Of a DNA stretch of 64,000 nucleotides, positions 42,105 to 50,386 are shown piece after piece; the first letter of the stretch is position 1; the number at the start of each line of letters is the position of its first letter. The DNA comes from Rhizorhabdus wittichii RW1 (GTDB lineage Bacteria; Pseudomonadota; Alphaproteobacteria; Sphingomonadales; Sphingomonadaceae). Position numbers and translations under genes: made by a program. A model generated the notes under the pieces. That model worked only from the letters and a program-made list of their open reading frames with translations. It was not told the DNA's origin and did no database searches. The stretch lies in assembly GCA_000016765.1 (NCBI GenBank), contig CP000699.1, positions 4,095,501-4,159,500 of the forward strand. Direction: 5' to 3'.

Positions 42105-43622
42105 TCAGCCCGACGGATAGCCGCCGCCCTCGTAGAGGCGGTCGAGCGCGGCATAGTCGATCGCGGCGCCCGCGCGCGGCAGGGCGTCGGCGAAGACGAC
42201 GCTGCGCGGCTTCTTGTAGGAGGCGATCGTCCGGCGGCAGTGGTCGATGACGGCGGCCTCGTCGATCGCCGTGCCCGGCTTGGCGACGACGATCGCGCGG
42301 ACGCTCTGCATCCAGACGGGGTCGGGCGTGCCGATCACCGCCACCTCGGCGACGCCGTCGATCTGGGCGATGCAGCGCTCGACCTCGGCCGGATAGATGT
42401 TCTCGGCGGCCGACTTGATCAGCCGGCCCTTGGGCCCGATGAAGCTGAGCGTCCCGTCGCTCTCGCGGCGGCCGAGGTCGTTGGTGCGGCGCCAGCCGTC
42501 GGCGGTGTAGCGCTGCGCGTTGATCTCGGGCCGGCGCCAATAGCCCGGGCTGACCGTCCAACCGCGCACCCCGATCTCGCCGACCTCGCCGTCGGGCAGC
42601 TCGCGGCCCTCCTCGTCGAGCATCGCCAGCCGCACCAGCGGCGAGGGGCGTCCCATGCCGCCCTTGCCGGGATCGCCCAGCGCGCTGAAGGTCGCATAGC
42701 CCATCGTCTCGGTCTGGCCGTAGCCATAGGGGCGCTTGCCCCACAGGCTGTCGTCGATCGTGACGAGCGCGTTCCATTCGGGCTTGTAGGGCTGCGAGCG
42801 GAGCGAGGTCAGGTCGGGGCGGCCATCGCCCAGTTCGAGGATCTTCTCCATCGTCGGCGGCAGGATGAAGGTGTCGCTGACCTTCTCCGCCGCGATGATC
42901 GCGCACATGTCGGCCGGATCGGCCTGCCGCACGAACAGGTTGCGCCCGCCGACGACGAAGGTCGCGAGGCAGTCGAGCAGGGTCGCGACGTGGAAGAGCG
43001 GCGTCGCGCTGAGATAGGTGGTGGCGTGGTTCCAGCCGCGCAGCGCGGCATAGTGCAGCGCCTGGAGCACCAGCGCCTGGCGGGTCAGGATCGCCGCCGC
43101 CGGCCGGCCCGAGAAGGCGGCGGTGTAGAGCAGGAGCTGGGGCGCGTCGGAGGGCATGGCGGCGGCCTCGGCCTCGGGCGCGCCGGCGATCGCCGTCTCA
43201 TAGGCGCAGGCGGGATCGAGCGAATCCTGCCGCAGCCAGGTGCAGCTCCGCTCCCGCCATTCGGCGCGCAGCGTGTCGGGCAGGCTGTCGGGCTGCCAGA
43301 CGACGACCTGCGGGTCGAGATCGTCGAGGACGAAGCGCAGTTCGTCCTCCGACTGGCGCCAGTTGAGGATCGCGAGCGCCGCGCCCCGCCGCCCCGCCGC
43401 GATCAGCAGTTCGAGCACGCAGTGGGAGTTCTGGCCAAGCCACACCACCCGGTCGCCCGGCTTCACCCCGGCCGCGTCGAGCCAGCCGGCGAGCCGCCGC
43501 ACCCGTCCGGCGAAGGCGGCATAGTCGTGGCCCCGGCCGCTCTCCATCTCCAGCACGGCGGGGCGGTCGCGCCACCGCCGGGCATGTTCCTCGAGCATCG
43601 CCGCAAGATCGAGTCCCGACAC
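42105..43622 (-). CDS. Acyl-CoA ligase-like (AMP-binding) protein with altered catalytic motifs
   Basis: 505 residues with the adenylate-forming fold: NSHCVLELLIAAGRRGAALAILNWR, YGQTETMG, VSPGYWRRPEI, and GRLIKSAAENIYPAEVERCI. Two catalytic positions differ from normal enzymes. The phosphate-binding loop that is usually YTSGTTGxPKG reads LYTAAFSGRPAAAILT, without the Lys. The C-terminal GK motif that normally carries the adenylation Lys reads PRAGAAIDYAAL. The start is a GTG at 43622 with GGAGG six bases upstream. It leads an operon with the SDR and SnoaL-like genes. It may act only in the thioester half-reaction, or be a binding protein. Confidence 0.87.
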   Translation of the reverse strand: MSGLDLAAMLEEHARRWRDRPAVLEMESGRGHDYAAFAGRVRRLAGWLDAAGVKPGDRVVWLGQNSHCVLELLIAAGRRGAALAILNWRQSEDELRFVLDDLDPQVVVWQPDSLPDTLRAEWRERSCTWLRQDSLDPACAYETAIAGAPEAEAAAMPSDAPQLLLYTAAFSGRPAAAILTRQALVLQALHYAALRGWNHATTYLSATPLFHVATLLDCLATFVVGGRNLFVRQADPADMCAIIAAEKVSDTFILPPTMEKILELGDGRPDLTSLRSQPYKPEWNALVTIDDSLWGKRPYGYGQTETMGYATFSALGDPGKGGMGRPSPLVRLAMLDEEGRELPDGEVGEIGVRGWTVSPGYWRRPEINAQRYTADGWRRTNDLGRRESDGTLSFIGPKGRLIKSAAENIYPAEVERCIAQIDGVAEVAVIGTPDPVWMQSVRAIVVAKPGTAIDEAAVIDHCRRTIASYKKPRSVVFADALPRAGAAIDYAALDRLYEGGGYPSG

Positions 43623-43717
43623 CTTGTCCCTCCGCTTGGAGCCGCTTCCCTGAGCGGCCGCTTGTATCCGTCTTCCCAAGCTAAGCTGATCTTTATTCGC
43701 AGTTCAAGCTTATTGAT

Positions 43718-43731
43718 CAAGCGATCGCTTG
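43718..43731. promoter_or_regulatory. Perfect 14-bp palindrome CAAGCGATCGCTTG between divergent genes
   Basis: It lies 96 bases before the ligase-like start at 43622 and 44 before the RibBA-like start at 43775, in an AT-richer stretch. It is a likely operator for one or both units and differs from the GTTGC-N7-GCAAC site, so this operon may be under another regulator. Confidence 0.45.
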
Positions 43732-43774
43732 GTATTATCTTGAGTCGCACGGATCGAGAGGAAAGGTATAGGAT

Positions 43775-44932
43775 ATGGCCGTGCCGAGACTGGTCGCCGA
43801 AAGCGCCGACATCTCGCCGATCGAGGAGATCATCGCCGAGGCGCGGGCGGGGCGGCCGTTCATCCTGGTCGATTCGGAGGACCGCGAGAATGAGGGCGAC
43901 CTGATCGTCCCCGCCCAGTTCGCGACGCCCGAGGCGGTCAACTTCATGGCGGTGCACGGGCGCGGGCTGATCTGCCTGTCGCTGACCGCCGATCGCATCG
44001 CGGCGCTGCGGCTGCCGCCGATGGCGCAGGACAACCGCACCCAGCACGGCACCGCCTTCACCGTGTCGATCGAGGCGCGCGAGGGGATCACCACCGGCAT
44101 CTCCGCGCACGACCGGGCGCGCACCATCCAGGTCGCCGCCGATCCCGATCGCGGGCCGGCCGACATCGTCTCGCCCGGCCATGTCTTCCCGCTCGCCGCG
44201 CGCGACGGCGGCGTGCTCGTCCGCGCCGGACATACCGAGGCGTCGATCGACATCGCCCGGCTCGCCGGCCTGCGCCCCGCCGCGGTGATCTGCGAGATCA
44301 TGAACGACGACGGCACGATGGCGCGCCTGCCCGACCTGCTCGGCTTCGCCGCGCGCCACGGGCTGAAGATCGGCACGATCGCCGACCTCATCGCCTATCG
44401 CCGTCGTACCGAGCGCCATGTCGTGCGCGAGCTGGAGCGCGACTTCGACACGATCCACGGCCGCTTCCGGCTGGTCGCCTATCGCAACCTGCTCGACAAC
44501 AGCCTCCACATCGCGCTGGCCAGGGGGGTGATCGACCCCGATGCGCCGGTGACGGTGCGCATGCACCGGCTGGAGTTCGGCCCCGACGTGCTGGGGATGA
44601 GCGGCGACCGGCATAGCTGCCTGAGCAACGCGATGAAGACGATCGCGGACGAGGACGGCCCCGGCGTGATCGTGCTGCTCAAGGACTGGGACCCCGACTG
44701 GCTGTTGCGCCAGCTCGGCCCCGCCGACGCCCATACCTGCCAGACGCGCGCGCTGCGCGACTACGGCATCGGCGCGCAGATCCTGATCGACCTGGGGGTG
44801 CGCAAGATGGTGCCGATCACCTCGGCCCGGCCCAATCCGGCGGCGCTGCCCGGCTATGGGCTGACGATCGTCGGCTGGCGGCTGTTCGGCAAGGACGGCG
44901 TTCCCGAGGACGAGGTGACTTTGTTCGACTGA
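43775..44932 (+). CDS. ribB: 3,4-dihydroxy-2-butanone-4-phosphate synthase with decayed GTP cyclohydrolase II domain
   Basis: 385 residues. The N-terminal ~205 are a full DHBP synthase: DSEDRENEGDL near 32-42, GRGLICLSL, and THxxAEASIDIARLAG-like GHTEASIDIA. It makes the four-carbon riboflavin precursor from ribulose 5-phosphate. The C-terminal ~180 occupy the place of GTP cyclohydrolase II, but the zinc motif with three Cys (GxCxxGDxxGSxxCDC) is replaced by EFGPDVLGMSGDRHSCLSN, and the active-site EGRGIGL is missing. Only the first activity is likely. A real ribA with the three cysteines lies at 62714. The ATG at 43775 has AGGAAAGG upstream. Confidence 0.9.
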   Translation: MAVPRLVAESADISPIEEIIAEARAGRPFILVDSEDRENEGDLIVPAQFATPEAVNFMAVHGRGLICLSLTADRIAALRLPPMAQDNRTQHGTAFTVSIEAREGITTGISAHDRARTIQVAADPDRGPADIVSPGHVFPLAARDGGVLVRAGHTEASIDIARLAGLRPAAVICEIMNDDGTMARLPDLLGFAARHGLKIGTIADLIAYRRRTERHVVRELERDFDTIHGRFRLVAYRNLLDNSLHIALARGVIDPDAPVTVRMHRLEFGPDVLGMSGDRHSCLSNAMKTIADEDGPGVIVLLKDWDPDWLLRQLGPADAHTCQTRALRDYGIGAQILIDLGVRKMVPITSARPNPAALPGYGLTIVGWRLFGKDGVPEDEVTLFD

Positions 44933-44982
44933 GCCGGTTCGCCGGATGACGGCGCGCGCCGCCGACAGATCCTTGCTTATCC

Positions 44983-45026
44983 GCGATTTCCGAGGCGGCG
45001 GATGTTTCCATCCGCCTAGAAATCGC
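44983..45026 (+). repeat. Long imperfect stem-loop just upstream of the dioxygenase start
   Basis: GCGATTTC plus AGGCGG and ATG on the left arm (44983-45004) pair with the right arm CATCCGCCT then GAAATCGC (45009-45026), giving about 17 pairs with small bulges and a TTTC loop. It ends 15 bases before the dioxygenase ATG, which has no ribosome site. It could control translation or attenuate transcription from ribB, or be a palindromic repeat. Confidence 0.5.
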
Positions 45027-45041
45027 TCTATATCCGCCGCC

Positions 45042-45992
45042 ATGACCGACATCGCAGAGATGACCAGCGTGCCCAGCGTCTCGCTGGCGACCAGCCATTC
45101 CGATCCGGACGGCTTCGCCCAGGCGATCGGCCGCTCGTTCGAGCGCTTCGGCTTCGCCGTCGTCGCCGATCACGGTATCCCGGCCGAGCTGATCGCGCGG
45201 GCGGAGGCCACCGCCCGCGCCTTCTTCGCGCTGCCGGAGGCGGTCAAGCGCGCCTATTGCGTCGAGGGCGGCGCCGGCCAGCGCGGCTACACCCCCTTCC
45301 GGGTCGAGACCGCCAAGGACGCGACCGAGGCCGACCTGAAGGAATTCTGGCATGTCGGCCGCGAGCTGCCGGCGGGGCATCGCTTCGCGGGCGAGATGCC
45401 GGCCAATATCTGGCCGGCCGAGGTGGAGGATTTCCGCCAGGTCACTCTGGAGCTGTTCGACGCCTTCGAGGCGACCGGGCGGCGCATCCTCTCGGCGATC
45501 GCGCGCTATCTGGGCCTCGCCCCCGATGTCTTCGACGACGCGATCGAGGACGGCAATTCGATCCTGCGCCTGCTCCATTATCCGCCGATCGGTCCCGACG
45601 CGCCCGGCATCCGCGCCGGCGCGCATGAGGACATCAACGCGATCACCCTGCTGCTCGGGGCCGAGGAGGGCGGCCTCCAGCTCCTCGACCGCGACGGCCG
45701 CTGGCTCGCGGTCGGCATCGCGCCGGGCGAGCTGGTGGTCAACATCGGCGACATGCTCCAGCGGCTGACTAACCGCAAGCTGCCCTCGACCAGCCACCGG
45801 GTGATGAACCCGCCGCCCGAACGGCGCGGCTTCGCGCGCTATTCGATGCCCTTCTTCCTGCACTTCCGCCCCGATTACCTGATCGAGACGCTGCCGCAGA
45901 CGATCGACGCCGCGCATCCCAACCAGTTCCCCGAACCGATCACCGCGAACGACTACCTCCTGCAGCGGCTGCGCGAGATAAAGCTGATCTGA
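45042..45992 (+). CDS. Isopenicillin-N-synthase-family 2-oxoglutarate/Fe(II) dioxygenase
   Basis: 316 residues. The N-terminal DIOX_N-like part has GFAVVADHGIPAELI. The iron triad is H and D in AGAHEDINAITLL and the distal His in STSHRVMNPP, followed by the 2-oxoglutarate Arg in RRGFARYSMPFFL, all in family order. These enzymes hydroxylate, desaturate or cyclise small molecules. I chose the ATG at 45042 because the preceding 32 codons show no family pattern. It follows the RibBA-like gene after a strong hairpin. The substrate is unknown. Confidence 0.9.
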   Translation: MTDIAEMTSVPSVSLATSHSDPDGFAQAIGRSFERFGFAVVADHGIPAELIARAEATARAFFALPEAVKRAYCVEGGAGQRGYTPFRVETAKDATEADLKEFWHVGRELPAGHRFAGEMPANIWPAEVEDFRQVTLELFDAFEATGRRILSAIARYLGLAPDVFDDAIEDGNSILRLLHYPPIGPDAPGIRAGAHEDINAITLLLGAEEGGLQLLDRDGRWLAVGIAPGELVVNIGDMLQRLTNRKLPSTSHRVMNPPPERRGFARYSMPFFLHFRPDYLIETLPQTIDAAHPNQFPEPITANDYLLQRLREIKLI

Positions 45993-46004
45993 ACCCCAAT
46001 TAAG

Positions 46005-46026
46005 CCCCTCCCTTGAAAGGGAGGGG
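46005..46026. repeat. CCCCTCCCTT/AAGGGAGGGG palindromic repeat, copy 1
   Basis: A 10-base perfect inverted repeat with a GA centre after the dioxygenase gene. Similar palindromes occur at 47625-47648, 61734-61755 and 61852-61872, so it belongs to a dispersed intergenic family. It may terminate the dioxygenase transcript. Confidence 0.7.
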
Positions 46027-46102
46027 GGCGGTTTGTGTTCGGGACTTCCACTCCTGTCAGCAGTTGGTCTAGCCTGACCCCATCTGAAAGGGGTTCATCA
46101 TC

Positions 46103-47617
46103 ATGCGCTTCACCACCAGCCTGGCCGCCCTCGCGCTGGCCCTCGCCCCGCTGTCCGCCCACGCCGCCGACGAGAAGAAGAAGGACGATGCCGCCGCCGC
46201 CACCGCGCCGGTGCCGCCGCCCAATGTCTCGGTGACGAAGCACAAGGGCAGCTTCGGCGGGCAGTCGATCGCCTATACCGCGACCACCGGCGAGACCTAT
46301 CTGACCGACAAGGACGACAAGCCGGTCGCGGCGATCTTCGCGACCTCCTATGTCAAGGATGGCGGCGATCCGAAGACGCGGCCGATCACCTTCCTCTACA
46401 ATGGCGGCCCAGGCTCGGGCTCGCTGTGGCTGCACATGGGCGCGTTCGGGCCGAAGCGGGTCGTGCTGCCCGACGCCAGGGACGACGGCGCGCCGCCCTA
46501 TCCGGTGATCGACAATCCCGAAAGTCTGCTCGACGTCACCGACCTCGTCTTCATCGATCCGGTCGGCACCGGCTTCTCGCACACGCTGGGCGGCAAGGAC
46601 CCCAAGGATTATTGGGGCGTCTCGGCCGACGCCAAGTCGATCGCCGAGTTCATCCGCATCTGGCTGAACGAGAACGGCCGCTGGGCCTCGCCCAAATATA
46701 TCGGCGGCGAAAGCTACGGCACCACCCGCTCGATCGCGCTGATCAACGAGCTGGAGGGCAGCTACAACGACGTCGCGGTCAACGGGATCATCCTGATCTC
46801 GACGATCCTCGATTTCGGCGCGGCGGCCGAGGCGCAGGGCAATGAGATGCCCTATATCCTCAACCTGCCGTCGATGGCGACGACCGCCTGGTATCACCAC
46901 AAGATCGCCAACCCGCCCGCGACCGTCGCCGAGGTCGCGGCGCAGGCGCGCGCCTTCGCGATCGGGCCCTATGCGGCGGCGCTGCTCAAGGGCAACCAGC
47001 TCGGCGCCGAGGAGCGCGCCTCGGTCCGTGCCGAGCTCGCCCGGCTGACCGGCCTGTCGGAGGCGTTCGTCGACAACGCCAATCTGCGCGTCTCGCCGGG
47101 CCGCTTCTACAAGGAGCTGCTGCGCGACCGGGGGCAGGTGATCGGCCGGCTCGACACCCGCTATACCGGCGTCGACTATGACAAGGCGGGCGAGGAGCCC
47201 GACAACGACCCCAGCTTCTACGGCATCGACGCGGCCTATACCTCGGCGATCAACAGCTATGTGCGCGGCGACCTCAAGCTGAAGACCGACCGCCATTATG
47301 TGACGATCGGCGGGGTCAACAGCTGGGACTGGAAGCTGGCCGACCAGCGCGGCCGCGACGGGGAGGTCTATGTCAACGTCGCGCCCTATCTGGGCAAGGC
47401 GCTGCGCGAGAATAGCGGCCTGCGCGTGTTCGTCGGCCAGGGCTGGTATGATTTCGCGACGCCCTTCTTCGGCGCCGAATATTCATTGAACCGGCCGGGT
47501 TTCGACCCGTCGCGGATCAGCTTCCATTATTATGACGCGGGCCACATGATGTACGTCCGCCCCGACGACCTCCGCAAGCTGAGCGCCGACGTCCGGGCGT
47601 TCATCCGGGAACGCTGA
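46103..47617 (+). CDS. S10-family serine carboxypeptidase, exported
   Basis: 504 residues. A signal peptide ends near AHAADE. S10 motifs are FLYNGGPGSGS near 96-106, the nucleophile in GGESYG near 205-210, the Asp in the GQGWYDFATPF region near 452 and the catalytic His in DAGHMMYV near 481-488. These secreted peptidases remove C-terminal residues in the periplasm or outside. The ATG has GAAAGGGG upstream. It is a single gene between palindromic repeats. Confidence 0.92.
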   Translation: MRFTTSLAALALALAPLSAHAADEKKKDDAAAATAPVPPPNVSVTKHKGSFGGQSIAYTATTGETYLTDKDDKPVAAIFATSYVKDGGDPKTRPITFLYNGGPGSGSLWLHMGAFGPKRVVLPDARDDGAPPYPVIDNPESLLDVTDLVFIDPVGTGFSHTLGGKDPKDYWGVSADAKSIAEFIRIWLNENGRWASPKYIGGESYGTTRSIALINELEGSYNDVAVNGIILISTILDFGAAAEAQGNEMPYILNLPSMATTAWYHHKIANPPATVAEVAAQARAFAIGPYAAALLKGNQLGAEERASVRAELARLTGLSEAFVDNANLRVSPGRFYKELLRDRGQVIGRLDTRYTGVDYDKAGEEPDNDPSFYGIDAAYTSAINSYVRGDLKLKTDRHYVTIGGVNSWDWKLADQRGRDGEVYVNVAPYLGKALRENSGLRVFVGQGWYDFATPFFGAEYSLNRPGFDPSRISFHYYDAGHMMYVRPDDLRKLSADVRAFIRER

Positions 47618-47624
47618 CCTATTT

Positions 47625-47653
47625 CCCCCTCCCTTGAAAGGGAGGGGGGTTTT
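47625..47653 (+). terminator. Intrinsic terminator after the S10 peptidase (CCCTCCC repeat copy 2)
   Basis: CCCCCTCCCTT (47625-47635) pairs with AAGGGAGGGGG (47638-47648), followed by G and TTTT. It lies eight bases after the peptidase stop and just before the convergent queF stop, so it can end the rightward transcript. Confidence 0.7.
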
Positions 47654-47660
47654 CGCGAAG

Positions 47661-48113
47661 TTACCCCCGCCCGCGATAGCCGGGGACGCCCTGGTCGGGG
47701 ACCCACAGTCCCTCGGGCGCGGGGCCCGATTGCCAGAAGACGTCGATCGGGATGCCGCCGCGCGGATACCAGTAGCCGCCGATGCGCAGCCAGACCGGCT
47801 TCATCTCCTCGGCCAGCCGCTGGCCGATGCCGACGGTGCAATCCTCGTGGAAGCCGGCATGGTTGCGGAAGGAGGCTAGGAACAGCTTGAGCGACTTGGA
47901 TTCGACGATCGTCTCGCCCGGCGCATAGTCGATCACCAGATGCGCGAAGTCGGGCTGGCCCGTCACCGGGCAGAGCGAGGTGAACTCCGGCGCGGCGAAG
48001 CGGACCAGATAAAGGGTGCCGGGGCGCGGATTGGGAACATAATCCAGCACCGCCTGTTCGGGGGAAGCGGGCAGGGTGCTGGTCTTGCCCAGATGAAGAG
48101 TGGACGCGGACAT
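47661..48113 (-). CDS. queF: NADPH-dependent 7-cyano-7-deazaguanine reductase
   Basis: 150 residues, the short single-domain QueF class. Visible are the catalytic Cys in [16 protein letters not shown], the QueF motif [15 protein letters not shown], and the HEDC segment, followed by a C-terminal RGGIPIDVF. QueF reduces preQ0 to preQ1 in queuosine synthesis. I chose the ATG at 48113; the open frame upstream encodes an unrelated extension from AT-rich DNA. The gene is convergent with the S10 peptidase gene. Confidence 0.95.
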   Translation of the reverse strand: MSASTLHLGKTSTLPASPEQAVLDYVPNPRPGTLYLVRFAAPEFTSLCPVTGQPDFAHLVIDYAPGETIVESKSLKLFLASFRNHAGFHEDCTVGIGQRLAEEMKPVWLRIGGYWYPRGGIPIDVFWQSGPAPEGLWVPDQGVPGYRGRG

Positions 48114-48192
48114 GCCGCCGCCCTTAGACCAGTGACGCCGGCTATGCCACGTTGGGCAGAAAATTATGCCTGATGATATTTTTATGAAACAT

Positions 48193-48221
48193 ACTTGCAA
48201 TCAAACCTATCTGTAGATAAT
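48193..48221 (+). promoter_or_regulatory. Candidate promoter of the sulfurtransferase-metC unit
   Basis: ACTTGC (48193-48198), 17 bases, GATAAT (48216-48221) lie in an unusually AT-rich 190-base gap shared with the divergent queF. The -10 is good and the -35 is weak. Confidence 0.35.
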
Positions 48222-48303
48222 TAAAAGTCTCCTCCCCCGGATAATCTGATTCGCCAACGCAGTGGCGCGTTGGTACATGTGCGTCCGTAACGAGGAGGAA
48301 ATG

Positions 48304-49143
48304 ATGGACATGCTGGTTTCGACCGAATGGCTTGCTGGCGAACTCGGGGCCAATGATCTCCGCGTCGTCGACGCGACCTATTTCGCGCTCGATCCCGCGC
48401 GCGACGCCCAGGCCGACTATGAGGCCGGGCATATCCCCGGCGCCGTCTATCTCGACCTCGCCAATCTGAAGGACGACATGTCGGAACTGCCCGGCATGCT
48501 GCCGACGGCGGAGAAATTCGCCAGCCGCATGCAGTCGCTGGGGCTCGGCGACGGCAGCCGCATCGTCCTCTACGACAACAGCCTGCACCGCACCGCCGCG
48601 CGCGCCTGGTTCATGTTCCGCATGTTCGGCGCCAACGAGGTGGCGATCCTCGACGGCGGATTGCAGAAATGGGTCGCCGAGGGCCGGCCGCTCGAACAGG
48701 GCAAGGTCGCGCTGCGCCACCGCCACTTCACCGTGTGGCGCGATCCGGCGCAGGTCCGCGACCTCGGCCAGATGAAGGCCAATGTCGCGAGCGGCGCCGA
48801 GGAGGTGGTCGACGCGCGGTCCGAGAAGCGTTTCACCGGCGAGGAAGGCGATCCGCGCGGCCTCGCCGCCGGGCACATCCCGGGATCGAAGAACCTGCCC
48901 TTCGATCGGCTGCTCGACGCCGACGGCACCTTCAAGGACAAGGGCGAGCTCCAGGCCGCGTTCGATGCCGCCGGTGTCGACGGGGCGAAGCCGCTGGTCA
49001 CGACCTGCGGTTCGGGCGTCACCGCGTCGGTGGTGCTGTTCGCCGCCGCGCTGCTCGGCCGCGAGGATATCGCCCTCTATGACGGCTCGTGGAGCGAGTG
49101 GGGCTTGCGGCCCGACACCGAAAAGGCCATCGGTCCTGCGTGA
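48304..49143 (+). CDS. sseA: 3-mercaptopyruvate sulfurtransferase
   Basis: 279 residues with two rhodanese domains. The second carries the catalytic loop CGSGVTA near 239-245, which marks mercaptopyruvate sulfurtransferases rather than CRxGxR thiosulfate enzymes. Family signatures EAGHIPGAVYLDL and AAGHIPGSKNLPF mark the two halves. It moves sulfur from 3-mercaptopyruvate to an acceptor. Of ATGs at 48301, 48304 and 48310, the middle one has the best spacing to GGAGG. Its stop overlaps the next gene's GTG start, so the two are coupled. Confidence 0.92.
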   Translation: MDMLVSTEWLAGELGANDLRVVDATYFALDPARDAQADYEAGHIPGAVYLDLANLKDDMSELPGMLPTAEKFASRMQSLGLGDGSRIVLYDNSLHRTAARAWFMFRMFGANEVAILDGGLQKWVAEGRPLEQGKVALRHRHFTVWRDPAQVRDLGQMKANVASGAEEVVDARSEKRFTGEEGDPRGLAAGHIPGSKNLPFDRLLDADGTFKDKGELQAAFDAAGVDGAKPLVTTCGSGVTASVVLFAAALLGREDIALYDGSWSEWGLRPDTEKAIGPA

Positions 49144-50336
49144 CCGACGATGAAGGTTCAGGCCTGAAGCCCGGCACCCGGCTGGTGACGGCCGGGCGCC
49201 ACGCGAAGAACCGCCGGGGGATCGTCAATCCCCCGGTCTGGCGCGCGTCGACCATCTTGTTCGACAGCGTCGCCGAATTGCGCGCCGGCGTCCGCAAGCC
49301 CGACGACGGGCTCTATTACGGCCGGCGCGGCACCCCGACCCAATGGTCGCTGGCCGAGGCGCTGACCGAACTCGAGCCGGGCGCGGCGGGCACCGTCCTC
49401 TATCCGTCGGGCGTCGCGGCGATCAGCGCGGTGCTGCTGTCGCTGCTCGCGCCCGGCGACGAGCTGCTGATGGTCGACAGCGCCTATGAGCCGAGCCGGG
49501 CGATCTGCAACGGCCTGCTCAGGCGCTTCGGCATAGAGACCCGCTTCTATGATCCGGCGATCGGCGCCGGCATCGCCGACCTGATCGGCGATCGGACCCG
49601 CGTCGTCTTCCTCGAAAGCCCCGGCAGCCTGACCTTCGAGGTGCAGGACGTCCCCGCGATCGCCGCCGCGGCGCGGGCGCGCGGGGTGACGACGGTGCTC
49701 GACAACACCTGGGCGACCCCGCTGCTCTTCCCCGCGCTCGCGCACGGCGTCGACATCAGCATCCTCGCCTGCACCAAATATATCGTCGGCCATTCGGACG
49801 TGATGATGGGATCGGCGACCGCCGTCCCCGGTCATTTCGAGAAGCTGCGGCGGACCAGCCATGCGCTGGGCCAATGCGTCAGCCCCGATGACGCCTATCT
49901 CGCCGCGCGCGGCCTGCGCACCCTGCAGCTCCGCCTGCGCCAGCATGAGGAGGGCGCGCTCGCCGTGGCGCGCTGGCTGGCCGAACAGCCGCAGGTCGCG
50001 CGGGTGCTCCATCCGGCCCTGCCCGACTGCCCCGGCCATGAACTGTGGAAGCGCGATTTTTCGGGCGCATCGGGGTTGTTCAGCATCGTCCTGGACGGCG
50101 GCGACGATGCGGCGCGGGCGGCGCTGATCGACGGACTCGACCTGTTCGGGATCGGCTTCTCCTGGGGCGGCTATGAGAGCCTGGCGCTGCCGGTCGATCC
50201 GGCGGGCCTGCGCACCGCCACCTCGTGGCAGGCGGAAGGGCCGGCCATCCGCCTCCACATCGGAATCGAGGACCCGGCGGACCTGATCGCCGACCTCGGA
50301 CGCGGCCTGGCCCGATTCGAATCGGCGCGGGGCTGA
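49140..50336 (+). CDS. metC: Cystathionine beta-lyase-like PLP enzyme
   Basis: 398 residues of the Cys/Met metabolism PLP family. Markers are VNPPVWRASTILFDS, the YGRRGTPTQ segment, YPSGVAAISAVLLSLL, and the PLP Lys in ILACTKYIVGHSD, with the C-terminal GFSWGGYESL typical of MetC. It should cleave cystathionine to homocysteine or act as a cysteine-S-conjugate lyase. The start is a GTG at 49140 overlapping the sulfurtransferase stop (GTGA). Coupling of a lyase with a sulfurtransferase points to sulfur-amino-acid metabolism. Confidence 0.9.
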   Translation: MTDDEGSGLKPGTRLVTAGRHAKNRRGIVNPPVWRASTILFDSVAELRAGVRKPDDGLYYGRRGTPTQWSLAEALTELEPGAAGTVLYPSGVAAISAVLLSLLAPGDELLMVDSAYEPSRAICNGLLRRFGIETRFYDPAIGAGIADLIGDRTRVVFLESPGSLTFEVQDVPAIAAAARARGVTTVLDNTWATPLLFPALAHGVDISILACTKYIVGHSDVMMGSATAVPGHFEKLRRTSHALGQCVSPDDAYLAARGLRTLQLRLRQHEEGALAVARWLAEQPQVARVLHPALPDCPGHELWKRDFSGASGLFSIVLDGGDDAARAALIDGLDLFGIGFSWGGYESLALPVDPAGLRTATSWQAEGPAIRLHIGIEDPADLIADLGRGLARFESARG

Positions 50337-50386
50337 CCCCCGCCAGCGGGGCAGCGTCGGTCCGGGAAGCGCCCGGCCGGTGTTTT

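Noticed and set aside
19906-43622. Assigning the cluster to nicotine or indole-acetate breakdown
   Set aside because: Some families overlap (flavin oxidase, RidA-like, ligase), but diagnostic genes of those pathways are not visible, so no substrate is named.
48114-48303. A SAM-type riboswitch before the sulfurtransferase-metC unit
   Set aside because: The AT-rich gap does not contain the conserved core of the SAM-II or other SAM classes I know.
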